NCBI GenBank assembly: GCA_905221605.1
Contig: CAJNDS010002302.1
Location: 1,012,022 to 1,076,021 of the forward strand
Reading direction: 5' to 3'
Origin: Symbiodinium natans
Taxonomy: Eukaryota; Sar; Dinophyceae; Suessiales; Symbiodiniaceae
DNA: 64,000 nucleotides
Part shown: positions 40,512 to 51,069 of the stretch, piece after piece
How positions within the stretch are numbered: the first letter of the stretch is position 1
Layout: every line of letters begins with the position of its first letter
Made by a program: the position numbers and the translations under genes
The notes under the pieces: generated by a model
What the model saw: only the letters and a program-made list of their open reading frames with translations
What the model was told of the DNA's origin: nothing
Database searches by the model: none

Positions 40512-43500
40512 ATGCTGCACATCTTTCGAGCGTCCGGAGAGGAGCTAACTGCTGTGTCCGTGGAGGAGTTGGGTGATGTGAAGAAGCTGAAGGAACATTT
40601 GCAAACGATGCGCCTGGGTGTGCGTTAGGACCATTGTTTCGGTATGCAGTTGTGTGGGAACGTCCTAAACCCTAATTAAGCCCTAAACCCTAAATGCATC
40701 ATCGCCCAGGCATTGTCCACCCCCCGCCCTCCCCCGCCCCCCCCGCCCCTCCCCCCGCCGCTCCCCCCGCCCCCCCCCCACCCCAATGTTTCAGGGTTTA
40801 GGTCTTCCAAGTCCCCCCCAAGCACGGAGGTATGGATTCCCACAGTCGCGACAGAGACTTCTCCTCGAAGGCCAGATCCTGGATGACTCGTCGAAACTCG
40901 AGGCTGCCATGGACTTGCATCTTATCATGCTGCTTAGTAGCTGAAAGAGGGGATTAGGAATTAGCGTTTAGGGTTTAGGGTACACTCTTGAGAGACTCTT
41001 ACCCCCCTATAGAACTGAAATTGTACACTTTTGCGGGGCTTATGAACTCAGCAACTGAGGCTGTGCTTGATTCAGGCATCACAGTTGCAAGCCGACGAGC
41101 TGGCAGACGCCGTTGCGCTCGGCCGTGTGTCTGAGATTCGTCACTATATCCCCCTTGGGAATTCTTGTGTATTCCCGTTCATATTAAACCCAAGAGGACA
41201 TTTAGAATACTATTCCCGAAGGGTCCATGTACTTAAATAGGGAATACTTGGGCCTTAAAGTACTTCCTATAAAGGGACTTTTGGGCCCAAGTACATAATC
41301 ATTAGGTACATGGACCCTTAGGGATTGTTATTAAGGTTCTAAGGGGAGTATAGGTCAGATTTTGCACCGCCCGCAAGATCCAAACTTGAGAAGTGCCGGT
41401 GGGCGCACACCTTTTTCCTTGGCTGGTCAGCATGGACATGTGGAAGTCGTGCAACTACTGATGGAATCTGAGGCAGATGTGAACTTGCCTGACACCGATG
41501 GTGACACGGCTCTCATCTGTGCTTGTGACGAAGGCCACCCTGAAATGGTGCGCGCGCTTTTGGACGTCGGGGCCGACAAGAACTTGGCAAACGCCGTTGG
41601 GGGCACACCACTCATCTGTGCATCCTTCAATGGGCATCAGGAGATTGTACAAATACTTCTCGAGGCCGGTGCGGACAAAGACTTAGCCAACCATGGCGGA
41701 GGAACCCCGCTGATTTGCAGCGCGTGTGAGAACCTCGGGACTTAATCCATCCTGCCTGAGTAGGGATTGTATAGTGTAGGGCGGATGTCATCTCAAGTTC
41801 AGGATAGGAATTATGGTCATGTCATCCCAATTATTGGGCTCATTCGGTCTCCAAGGAACCACCTATCCGTTGCGCGCTTGTTGGTGGAAGCAGGTGCCGG
41901 TTTAGATCTTAGCAACTCGGACGGCGACACCGCGTTGATCTGCGCATGCGATGAAGGGCACACGGAGGTTGTGCTTTTGCTGCTGGGCGCCGGGGCCAAC
42001 CATGATTTGGCGAACGGTGTGGGCGGCACTCCCCTCATCTGTGCCTGTGAGAAGGGCCATGAGGCCATAGCGCGCCTGCTCCTAGCGGCAGGGGCCAACA
42101 AGGACGTGGCGAACCGTCAGGGTGGCACAGCCCTCATCTGCGCAGCAGGTGAGGGCCATGTGGACACTGTAAAGTTGCTACTGGAGGCATTGGCGGACCC
42201 CAACAAATCCAACGTTGAGGGCGACACAGCCCTCATCTGCGCATGTGATGATGAGCATACGGAGCCCTTGGCCCAAAATTGCGGTCATATACCCTATACC
42301 ATGATAATTTCTATTGAGGTATATGAACCATAGGCTCTTTCAGGAGTCATCTCGTCCTGCAGGAGATTGCTCGTCTGCTCTTGGCTGCTGGAGCCGGCAC
42401 CCACCTGGCCAACAAGGTTGGGGGGACGGCCCTTATCTGCGCATGTGAGAAGGGCAGTGTGGAAGTTGTGTCTTGGGCAGAAGGGGCCCTTAGGGTTTAG
42501 GGTTTAGGGTTTAGGGTTTAGGGTTTAGGGTTTAGGGTTTAGGGTTTAGGGTTTAGGGTTTAGGGTTTAGGGTTTAGGGCCCGAACCCTATACATCCCTA
42601 CATGGACTCTGCGGGGTTGTTTACCGTCCATCTACCTAAGACCTAAACCCTAAACCCTAAACCCTAAACCCTAAACCCTAAACCCTAAACCCTAAACCCT
42701 AAACCCTAAACCCTAAACCCTAAACCCTAAACCCTAAACCGGTTCTGGTGTTACAGAGTCCTGGATGCCAATTTTTGTTTCAGCCGATTGAGGGCGCGCA
42801 AGCTGGCTTTGTACAGATCATCCAGCCATCAAGAGGAAGTTTTGCAACAACACGAGAATCCGTTCCAAACCCGTCTCTGTTTGCACATGCTAGGCCGGTA
42901 GAATGCGAGGCTCGTTCAAAGCCTGAGCTAACCCTAAACCCCAAACCCCAAACCCCAGCCGGTCGACAGCCTTGGGCGGCCTCTTGGAGCCTGCCCAGCG
43001 CCTGCACATGCTCTAATATATAGCTTGCAGCAGGCGAAGCCCGCACTACACGCGTAGTATAGATTTTAGGGTTTAGGGTTTGGGGTTTAGGGTTTAGGGT
43101 TTAGGGTTTAGGGTTTAGGTTGTGGTTCAGGTTTAGGGTTTGGATAATTTGGGATGTTCCCCCTTATGCGAACCGTCCTTCATAGGGATCATATAATAGT
43201 AGTCCCCCCCTTATATAGTCCCCATTGAGGACTGCTTGTATAAGGAGGAACATCCCAATAGACAGTAATTACATAATATACAACATATTGAAATCGCACA
43301 TAGAAGATAGAATATCTACAGTGCAAGAAGACAATGCCGTGAATTGCACGGCTTCCAGGCGCTTCCCTACCTAAACCCTAAACCCTAAACCCTACACCCG
43401 ATACAACCCCAGACCCTATGGAATCCGGCAATCGGTCCCCGAGGTACAACTGTTGCTGCAAGCATCAGCAGACCCAGACATGGCCAACAACTTGGGAGGC

Positions 43501-44325
43501 ACTCCGCTGCTCAGTGCATCCAGTCATGGCCACCTGGAAACCGCACGTCTGCTGCTTGAGGCCAGGGCCAACAAAGACCTGGCCAATAACAACGGTGGGA
43601 CGCCCCTTCTTGCAAGTGCTTGCGGAGGACATGCTCCAGTTGTACAGCTCCTCTTGGAAACACGCGCGAGTGTAGATCTTGGCAACTCGGACGGCGACAC
43701 CGCGTTGATCTGCGCATGCGATGAAGGCCACACGGAGGTTGTGCTTTTGCTGATGGGCGCCGGGGCCAACCATGATTTGGCGAACGATGTGGGCGGCACT
43801 CCCCTCATCTGTGCCTGTGAGAAGGGCCATGAGGCCATAGCGCGCCGGCTCCTGGCGGCAGGGGCCAACAAGGACGTGGCGAACCATCAGGGTGGCACGG
43901 CCCTCATCTGCGCAGCAGGTGAGGGCCAGGTGGACACTGTAAAGTTGCTACTGGAGGCAAGTGTTGACACAAATTTTGCGAATCAGGAGGGGGACACAGC
44001 TCTCATCTGCGCGTGCTTCTCTGGGCATGCAGATGTGGCTCGCCAGCTCTTGGATGCCCGGACAGATCCAGATCGAGTCAACAAGGCTGGCGACTGTGCT
44101 CCTTGGTGGCCCAGTGGTACGCTTTGCACTATTTAAAGTTCTGGGTTCCCTTATAAAGTAACCCACCCAAAAAGAGCTTGCCCATATTTTTTTGGTTACT
44201 CAGCTACCAAGGCTCTAAGTGCTGCCTCGAGTTTCGGTCATGAGGAAATTGTGCGTCTGCTTTCGTCCGACAAAAGCAGGGGTCTTGTTGGGCTGCGCCT
44301 CAAAGCCAAGCACCTAACTGCCTGA
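40512..44325 (+). CDS. Ubiquitin-like domain and ankyrin-repeat protein, 8 exons
   Basis: Exons: 40512-40618, 40830-40935, 41076-41135, 41359-41729, 41856-42261, 42363-42467, 43444-44097, 44212-44325. They total 1923 bases, in frame, for 640 residues. Residues 1-71 (MLHIFRASGEELTAV ... LLLEGQILDDSSKLEAAMDL) form a ubiquitin-like fold typical of dinoflagellate ankyrin proteins. The rest is about fifteen ankyrin repeats with the GGTPLICAC.KGH pattern. The last exon ends EEIVRLLSSDKSR then a basic tail. It is probably a protein-interaction scaffold; no enzymatic domain is seen. The ATG chosen starts the ubiquitin-like domain; the upstream frame is open to an AG at 40462, which could be an exon edge or trans-splice site. 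Introns 4 and 5 start GA, 6 starts GT and 7 starts GC; all end AG. Introns 1-3 have ambiguous ends. Confidence 0.92.
41136..41358 (+). mobile_element. Ankyrin intron 3, built on a family D TIR element
   Basis: AGATT is repeated at both intron edges. Inside, AAGGGTCCATGTACTTAAAT pairs with TTAGGTACATGGACCCTTAG, and ACTTGGGCC pairs with GGGCCCAAGT. Other family D copies are at 52840-52955, 53608-53700 and 60130-60440. Confidence 0.85.
41904..42190 (+). repeat. Ankyrin coding module, copy 1 of an intragenic duplication
   Basis: About 287 bp match 43674-43960 with nine differences by my count. Both encode NSDGDTALICACDEGHTEVV through DTVKLLLEA. The copies are separated by introns 5 and 6. Confidence 0.93.
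42468..43443 (+). other. Ankyrin intron 6: inverted telomeric arrays plus family A
   Basis: A 976-base intron (GTGTCT ... CCGAG). (TTTAGGG)13 at 42490-42580 faces (CCCTAAA)14 at 42644-42740 across a 60-base spacer, so the transcript could fold into a long hairpin. An open segment at 42757-42950 (SPGCQFLFQPIEGAQAGFVQ) may be a cryptic or alternative exon. A family A element follows. Confidence 0.8.
43149..43258. mobile_element. Family A TIR element inside ankyrin intron 6
   Basis: TTGGGATGTTCCCCCTTATG pairs with TATAAGGAGGAACATCCCAA. The inner GTCCTTCATAGGGA faces TCCCCATTGAGGAC. Confidence 0.9.
44098..44211 (+). mobile_element. Ankyrin intron 7 is exactly one family C element
   Basis: Coding sequence reads GACTGT, then GCT CCTTGGTGGCCCAGTGG ... 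GGTTACTCAGCTACCAAG, then GCT CTAAGTGCTGCC. Removing 44098-44211 restores the ankyrin motif GDCALSAASSFGHEEIVRLL. Donor GC, acceptor AAG, flanking repeat GCT. Element arms CCTTGGTGGC and GCTACCAAGG. Confidence 0.92.
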
Positions 44326-45550
44326 TTCCTGAGCACCTTGACTGGGGGGGGGGGTTGAGGATTTAGGATCTAAGGGTCATAGGGCGGTTGAGGGTTTAGG
44401 GTTTAGGGTTTGTAGGGTTTAAATGCTTAGAGGGCCAGAGGGCTTGTGGGGCCTCAGGGGTTTAGGGGATAGGATTGGTTTGGATTCTGTTTTTTTGCCC
44501 TAGAACCTCTATAGCTATAATGCCCTGGACACCTAGTAAATCCTACAACCCCTTCAATCCCGAAACCCTCTACCCAGTGGTTCAGAACGCTAACCCTCTA
44601 AACCCTGTACACCAAAAAAACCTGACTGTAAACCCTGTATGCCTTATAAGCCCTACTACAAGCCCTAAAGAGCTGTCCAAGGGATCCCCCCCCCCCCCCC
44701 CCCCCCCCCCCAAGCCCACCAAAACCTCACTTCGCATTGGCATGCGCTGGCTTGTGAAAAGGTGGCCTTCGGCGAGTTGCTTGGCGAGAACGTGCCTCTA
44801 GGGTTTGTGTCGGGTTTAGGGTTTATATAGGGTTTAGGGCCGGTATAGGGTTGAGGACTTGTATAGGATTGCGGGTTTATCTAGGGTTTAGTGCTTCTCT
44901 AGGGATTATGGTATTTTGTATGGTTTTTTTTTTTTTTTTTATGGGGTTTATATCGTGTTTATAGGGCTTACAGCTGCTACAGGGTTTATCGGGGTTCTGC
45001 AGGGTTTACTTCGGGTTTAGTTGCAAAGGGTTTATAGGGTTGCTTTCGCGTTCACGCTTAGGCTTCACAGCGCAGGGTATGCAGGGATTTTGCGATGGCT
45101 TAGGGTGTTTTGTGTTGAACTCCAACAGTCCACCCCGCCGCCCCTTCCCCCCTTGACGCACACTCGCGCACACACAAAACACAAGGACTAACTGACCCCC
45201 CGCCAGCCGAAATGATGTAGAGTTTAGAATTTAAGTTTTTTTGGGTACGCCAAACTTCAAGCCCGAAACCCTGTTTACTAAGCCCTAACCCAGAAGGCGT
45301 CCTCTTAGAGGATTTAGCATGTCTGGGATGGATTTCGGCCAGTTGCTGTTACCTCCACCTTATAACTTGGTCAGCGTTTCAAGATATCTGGTGAACCCAG
45401 GGCTTGTAGGGCTTAAAGTTTGCGGCTACAGGTGTAAAGCTTTCCAGGCTAGCTTTTGGACCCTAAATCCTAAACCCTCAGCCCTTCTCCAGCAAGTCAA
45501 GGTGGGGCAAGCGCCCGAGCCTCAGTTCGGCGATGCGTGCGCATCATGAC
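44326..45550. other. Mostly gene-free stretch downstream of the ankyrin gene
   Basis: It holds degenerate telomere-like G-rich DNA, a C run (44686-44711), a T run (about 44923-44940) and decayed TTTATAGGG units to 45060. One possible segment is 45319-45549 (FGQLLLPPPYNLVSVSRYLV), to a TGA. I see no other supported gene. Confidence 0.45.
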
Positions 45551-45644
45551 TGGCTGGTTCTTAGTAGGGAATGAGGGAATGAGGTACCCTGTAACATCTC
45601 TTTACAGGGACAGCCCTAACTCCCTCATTCCTACTAAGAACCAG
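45551..45644. mobile_element. Unnamed palindromic element (family K)
   Basis: TGGTTCTTAGTAGGGAATGA pairs with TCATTCCTACTAAGAACCA. The inner ACCCTGT / ACAGGGA extend the stem. A singleton. Confidence 0.82.
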
Positions 45645-45875
45645 GGGAAACAAGCCCACCAATTCCAAACCCCCTAGCCCTTAGCCTCAACCGTAAAACC
45701 CCCTTTAACGCACCTAAGTCCACATACACCCCTATCTCACAAAGAACCCGAGGCCTGACTTAATGAGCGCCCGAATTCCAGTCCCACCCTAAACCCTAAA
45801 CCTTAAACCCTAGACCCTCAAAGCCTGCCTGGAACTCTGTACCTGCAGCTTGTGTTGGGTGATACCTAGTAGCTG

Positions 45876-46018
45876 CTTGGAGGTCCATGGAACTTCGTAA
45901 CCCAATTATCTCTGTACTTATAACCCAAATATAGCCCCATTAGGGTACTTAAGGGGCTTACAAGTGGGTTATTACCATACTATTTATAACTGGGATATGA
46001 GTACCTTGAACCTCCGAG
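45876..46018 (+). mobile_element. Family B element between open segments
   Basis: CTTGGAGGTCCATGGAACTT and GAGTACCTTGAACCTCCGAG are its ends. The flanking sequence joins as LELCTCSLCWVIPSSC then KAYLLLQGQICPSN if the element is removed. Confidence 0.75.
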
Positions 46019-46608
46019 CAAGGCGTATTTGCTACTGCAAGGTCAAATCTGTCCAAGTAACATCCCAAAACCCTTGTAGCCCTTCAGAGTACAACCATGC
46101 GGTTTGGGTTTAGCGCGTACAAGTGTAGGACAACACGGCCCTGTCCACATCGACCTGATCCCAACAAATCCCCGAATGACATGGGCCTTGCTACACCCTC
46201 AAACCCCAAAACCAAACCTAAGCCCAAAACCCTGAAACCCTAAACCCTACACCCTAAACTTCCATACGAACTCCTCAGGCTAACACACGTCATGGGAGTT
46301 TCTACGTACATGTCAGCATGCCCTGTGCGACGAACTTCCATCCTGGCGCAGTAATCGGCTATAGGGCTCGGGGTCATATACTACGATTGCTTTTTAGAAA
46401 CCCCATGCGAGATAATGATCCCTGCACTGCCCTTATAAGGAAGAATATATTATACATCGTTGGCTGAGGGTTCTTAAGCAATTAGTAGAAAGTCTTCATT
46501 TTTACGAAGATGTCTACACCCTAAGCCCTAAGCCCTAAACCCTAAACCTTACAGTAAACCCTAAACCCTAAACCCTAAACCCTAAACCCTAAACCCTAAA
46601 CCTCCCCC

Positions 46609-46713
46609 CTTGCCGAAGGCATCATCGCCATCACCACCGCCATGGAACTGTGGCTGGCTGTGGTGACTTTCCTCGTCATGTACCGCGGCAGGAGATGCTC
46701 AGAGATCGGGGAG
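46609..46713 (+). CDS. Membrane-helix exon, candidate transporter
   Basis: It reads LAEGIIAITTAMELWLAVVT then FLVMYRGRRCSEIGE, a 20-residue hydrophobic helix with a positive cytosolic end. The borders are CCCTAAA upstream and TTTAGGG downstream. It is the first of a series of hydrophobic segments to 60.1 kb that I read as one permease gene. Confidence 0.5.
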
Positions 46714-47565
46714 TTTAGGGTTTAGGGTTAGGGTTTAGGGTTTAGCGTTTAGGGTTTAGGGTTTAGGGTTTAGGGTTTAGGGTTTAGGGTTTAGGGTTTA
46801 GTGTTTGGAGGAGCTTCTCTTCGATGTCTCGTTCGCAACCGGATGGTCATGAGAACCTTCAATTCTTAATGCCAAACTTCGCCGAACAGAAGTTGGACCA
46901 GCAGGTGTGGCCTATCAAGATGTACTGGGCTTTGGAGTACTATACTTGAATACTTTTTTCTGGTTTTGGGTTCCGATTGTAACGACTTGTACCTGAAAAG
47001 TACTGAAAAACGATTGCCGTTTTTCCCAGGGTCTACTCAAAAAGTAGGGTGGAAGAGCACTTCCTTTGCAAAGGGTACATACTGCAGTCATGAATAGTTT
47101 CTCAAAAGTCCAGGTCAAGTTTAATTTAGGGTTTTTTACTCCAAGGCTCCAAGGACTCCTTCTTCAAGGTGTTGTTGGCGCAAAACCCTAAACCCTAAAC
47201 CCTAAACCGAGGAGTGGCATCAACGCCCAAGGGCTATTGGGAATGGACGAGCCGCACGCGCCTGGGTCTTGAAAGCCTCAAAAAGCAGCTTTGTTAGGGT
47301 TTAGGGTTTCGGGTTTAGGGTTTAGGGCATCAAAGGCAGCTTTTAGGGTGCAGTGAAACCTACAACAGAGTAGGTTTTGGGCTCTGAACGTCAGGCTTGG
47401 GGCTTAAGGTGTTGAGGGCTCTGGCTTTTCAGGTTTTTAAGTCGCGTTCTTCATCGAGACCCAAGAGTCAGAATCCAAAACCTTATCATTTTCTAGGTTG
47501 TGGTTCAATAATCCTTACAGGCTTTTTCTCGGGAACCTACGAAAAAGTAAAGTAGGCTTGAAGCG

Positions 47566-47843
47566 CTAAACCCTAAACCCTAAACCCTAAACCCTGAACC
47601 CTAAACCCTAAACCCTAAACCCTGAACCCTGAACCCTGAACCCTGAACCCTGAACCCTGAACCCTGAACCCTAAACCCTAAACCCTAAACCCTAAACCCT
47701 AAACCCTAAACCCAACCCAATAACCTAAAACCTAAACCCTAAACCTTGACCCCTGAACCCAGAACCCTAAACCCTAGACCCTAAATCCTAAACCCTAAAC
47801 CCTAAGCCCTAAACCCTAACCCTAAACCCCAAACCCTAAACCC
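47566..47843 (-). repeat. Telomeric array with CCCTGAA block
   Basis: CCCTAAA units flank a homogeneous block of nine CCCTGAA units (about 47615-47675), a locally amplified variant. Confidence 0.95.
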
Positions 47844-47979
47844 TCGGCCGGTAGATTGTGTCTCTCTGCACCCAAGGCAGTAGCTTTCTGCACTGCTATC
47901 ACGGCCCTCCTGGTCTTCATACCTCTGCGCGTCTACGCCTACGTCTCCTTAGCGCCCCTTGGACGCGAGGGCTCTTGGG
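47844..47979 (+). CDS. Membrane-helix exon, candidate transporter
   Basis: It reads GRLCLSAPKAVAFCTAITAL then LVFIPLRVYAYVSLAPLGRE. One long helix is followed by a positively charged turn. TTTAGGG-type repeats follow. Confidence 0.5.
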
Positions 47980-48209
47980 GTTTAGGTGTTAGGGTTTAGG
48001 GTTTGGGTTTAGGGTTCAGGGTTTAGGGCTCAGCGTTTAGGGTTTAGGGCTTTAGGGTTCAGGGTTTAGGGTTGAGTTGATATTTGATCCGGGAAATGCC
48101 CTGCGACCTCCAGATATCCTTTCTGTTGATGCAAAGATTGTGCGACTGGAGCTAGTTTTACCTGGAGCTGTGTGAGCTGCATCCGTGATTTGGGGCTTTC
48201 ATGGGTTCC

Positions 48210-48345
48210 CTACTACCCCCCGTCTATACTAACCCCCCCCCCCCCCCCCCCCGCGTAGGTTCCCCCCTTAAATAACCCTAATTAGGCTTAGCTATCATCC
48301 CTAGATAGCCTTGATTCTGGTGGGGGGGTTTAACTTCTCTAAGCG
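48210..48345. mobile_element. Family J element with C run
   Basis: CTACTACCCCCCGTCTATAC, then a C run, then TTAGGCTTAGCTATCATCCC and TTGATTCTGGTGGGGGGGTT. A copy at 49083-49190 has the same order (CTACTACCCCTCCTAGG ... AGATGTCTTTAATTCTGG) and a closing GGGTAGTAGGGG arm. Confidence 0.65.
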
Positions 48346-48741
48346 TAGTTACATCGGTCTTTAAGGGGTATATAAGGGGTACCCTTTTTAAGGGGCCACA
48401 TAAGAGCCCGTGAACCTACCCTGAGAATTTCGGGTTTCGGATTTCAAGGAAAGCTGAAGTGGACCATGCCTTCCTTTACATCCTTTTGTTTGCTGTTGGG
48501 CTTAGGGGTAAAGAGGGCTTATAAAGTTCATAGGTTAACAGGGTTTATCGGGTTTAAAGGGTTTATGGGGTTCATTTAGGGGCTTTACAGGGTTTATCGG
48601 GCTTCTAGGGTTCATAGGGTTCATCGGGCCCATAGGTTTTGTAGGGTTTACTTTCGGGCTTGTAGGGCTTACAGGATTAAAATGATATAGGGCTTGAGCC
48701 GATGTGTTCAGTTTAGGGCCCTTGCCCCTAAACCCTAAACC

Positions 48742-48855
48742 CTGTGGTGGTTTTGGTGTGCACCAAGGTCGCTGGTAGCGCTGTGCGTCGCCAGCACTGC
48801 ATACCTGATCGATCTGCTGCTAGGCTTCGAGATTGCTGTGGGCTGGGGCTCCTAA
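48742..48855 (+). CDS. Membrane-helix exon, candidate transporter
   Basis: It reads LWWFWCAPRSLVALCVASTA then YLIDLLLGFEIAVGWGS, then TAA. A strong hydrophobic helix. The in-frame stop could be skipped if the donor lies just before it. A neighbouring short segment (48104-48163, EMPCDLQISFLLMQRLCDWS) may belong too. Confidence 0.48.
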   Translation: MWWFWCAPRSLVALCVASTAYLIDLLLGFEIAVGWGS

Positions 48856-49532
48856 GAATCCTAGACCCTAAACCCCGAAGCCCCTAAACCCCAAACCCCT
48901 AAACCCCGAAACCCCTAAACCCCGAAACCCTAAACTCTAAACCCCAAACCCCTTTTTTGCTGCTTTCGGTTCGAAGTCGGAAGACCATAGTTCGGGTACC
49001 CCCCAGAACTCAGACCGTCATTTCAACACCTGCCCTTTGAAGAACTCAGACCGTCATTTCAACACCTGCCCTTTGAATCACGGGTTTCTCTACTACCCCT
49101 CCTAGGTTTGAAACAGGCTTAATTAGGCGAAATTATCCCTAGATGTCTTTAATTCTGGGGGGACCCGGGGGTAGTAGGGGGGAAGTTCCCCCTTATACTA
49201 AGAGTCCTTAATAGGGATTCTGCTATGATAGGGGGGAACATCCCCTTCGTGAGGGTTCTGAATTGTCGGGTTTTAGGGTCTCAAATCCAGGGCGCGTTGC
49301 TCTGTCGTGCTCTGGCAAGGTGCTCAGCTACTCCATGGTTCATCAGATCTTCCGACCCCTTGTGACACAACAGTCTAGGATAATACATAGATAGGTCCTG
49401 AGGAGCTTAGGGCTAGAACCCGAAATCCAAACCCCAAACCCTAAACCCTAAGCCCCTTAGGGGCGTGTGGATCCCTAAACCCTAAATCCGAAACCCTCAA
49501 CCCTGAACTCTAAACCCCAAACCCTCTCTCAG

Positions 49533-49640
49533 GTTCCAGATGAATGAGTGGAACTGGCCTCTTTTCTCTGCCCCTCTCGGGGTTGGGGACGTTTTCCGGG
49601 CGCCCTGGCCAGCACCACCAGCAGGGGCTTTCGGAGCTGT
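49533..49640 (+). CDS. Transporter loop exon
   Basis: It follows CCCTCTCTCAG, a good pyrimidine-rich acceptor. It reads FQMNEWNWPLFSAPLGVGDV then FRAPWPAPPAGAFGA. In AAAP permeases a tryptophan-rich loop precedes the helix with the FxGH motif, found next at 50053. Confidence 0.5.
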
Positions 49641-50052
49641 TTTGGGTTTAGAGTTTAGGGTTTAGTGTTTTAGGGTCCCATGGGCCAGTACACCAGACCA
49701 CGCTCTATCTCGGGGCTTAGGGTTTGGTTCAGGGTTTGAGGGTTTAGACATTTTGGGGTTAGGGTTTGAGGGTTTTAGTGTTCTGGGCTTTTATGTTTTT
49801 TTAGTCGGTTAGGCTGTTAGGGTTTAGGGTGCTCGCCCGTGCCCATCGAAGTTTATAAGGGCACATTTTTTTTGGAGGGGTTGAGTTGAGCCAGTAAGAA
49901 TGAGTCAGGCTTGACAAGAAGCAGCTCCTTAGCAAGCCCCAGACGGGATCTGGGTTTAGGGTTTAGGGTTTAGGGTTTCGGGTTTCGGGTTTAGGGTTTA
50001 GGGTTTAGGGTTTAGGGTTTAGGGTTTAGTAGTTTAGGGTTTAGGGTCGGAG

Positions 50053-50304
50053 GGTTGCGTGAGCCCCCGCTTTTTTGGCTGCCCTGGGGAGGCCTATGGC
50101 CTCATCATCTTTTGCTTCGCCGGCCACCCCTGCTTCCCTGCGCTCCTTGGTAGCCAAGTGGTACCCTTTGCCTTTTTTTGGTTCTGGGTTCCCTTATGCA
50201 GAAACCCCTAAACCCTAAACCCTAAACCCATGGTCACTGAGCTACTAAGGCTCCATCAAAGTATGAGCGACCGCACTAAGTGGGAGCCTTGCGTGTCTCG
50301 GCGA
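50053..50304 (+). CDS. AAAP permease central helix, two exons around a family C intron
   Basis: Exon a (to 50141) reads CPGEAYGLIIFCFAGHPCFP. Exon b (50250-50304) reads LHQSMSDRTKWEPCVSRR. Joined, they give YGLIIFCFAGHPCFPALHQS then MSDRTKW. The pattern of a helix ending F.F.GHP.FP followed by SM.D..K is the best-conserved central motif of AAAP amino-acid transporters. The intron (50142-50249) starts GC and ends AAG. The upstream limit of exon a is uncertain. Confidence 0.7.
50142..50249 (+). mobile_element. Family C element as a permease intron
   Basis: GCT then CCTTGGTAGCCAAGTGGTAC ... CACTGAGCTACTAAG then GCT. It has the same GCT repeat and GC-AG boundaries as ankyrin intron 7. Three CCCTAAA units (50208-50230) lie inside, replacing the usual AACCAACCC core. 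Confidence 0.9.
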
Positions 50305-51069
50305 GGGTTTAGGGTTTAGGGTTTAGGGTGTAGGCTTTAGGTTTAGGGTTTAGGGTTCAGGGTTTAGGGTTTTGGGTTAAGGGTTTTGGGTTTAGGGGTT
50401 TAGGATTTAGGGTTTAGGGTTTTCGGGTTTTGTGCCAGAGTAGACAAGGGGGAGAGTCTTCCCGGTTCCATCCCTTCAATATGTGTGTGTGTGTGCGCTT
50501 CTGGAAGTAGTCACTGGGGCTTAGGCTGAAGACCCAAACCCTGAACCCTAGGAATGCTTCGAGTGGAAACCCATGAGTGTAGCATCAGAAGAGTGACCCG
50601 AAGTGAAAAGCCAGTATACACTAAAAGCCCCTGACGGGTTTAGGGTAAAGCCCCTGAAGGGTTTAGGGTTTAGGGTTGAGTGTTTAGGGTCCGATGGGCG
50701 GGCTGCAACATCGGGCCCGTTTTGTTTGGGTTTAGGGGATGGGTCTCGGCGCTTAGGAGCCTAGGACACTTTTCTGTGGGGGAAATTTCTGAAATTTCCT
50801 ATGGAGGCTTTCTCTGCAGAATTCCGTGCTTAGGGGGCCGGGCAGCCCGCAGCCCGAAATGTCCATGGCAGTATACCCTTAAGCCTAAAGCCCAATCTGC
50901 ACACCCTACACCCTAAAGATGCCACGCGGGTTTGGGCGACAGGAGAAGGGAAAGGGATCGCACAGAGCAAGGTCACGTTTTCCTTCCTCGTTGCGGCCGG
51001 CTACTACGCGCCTTAGCTACATTGCTTAACCGTAGATGGCTCTCACATATTGACATGTCCATAACATTT

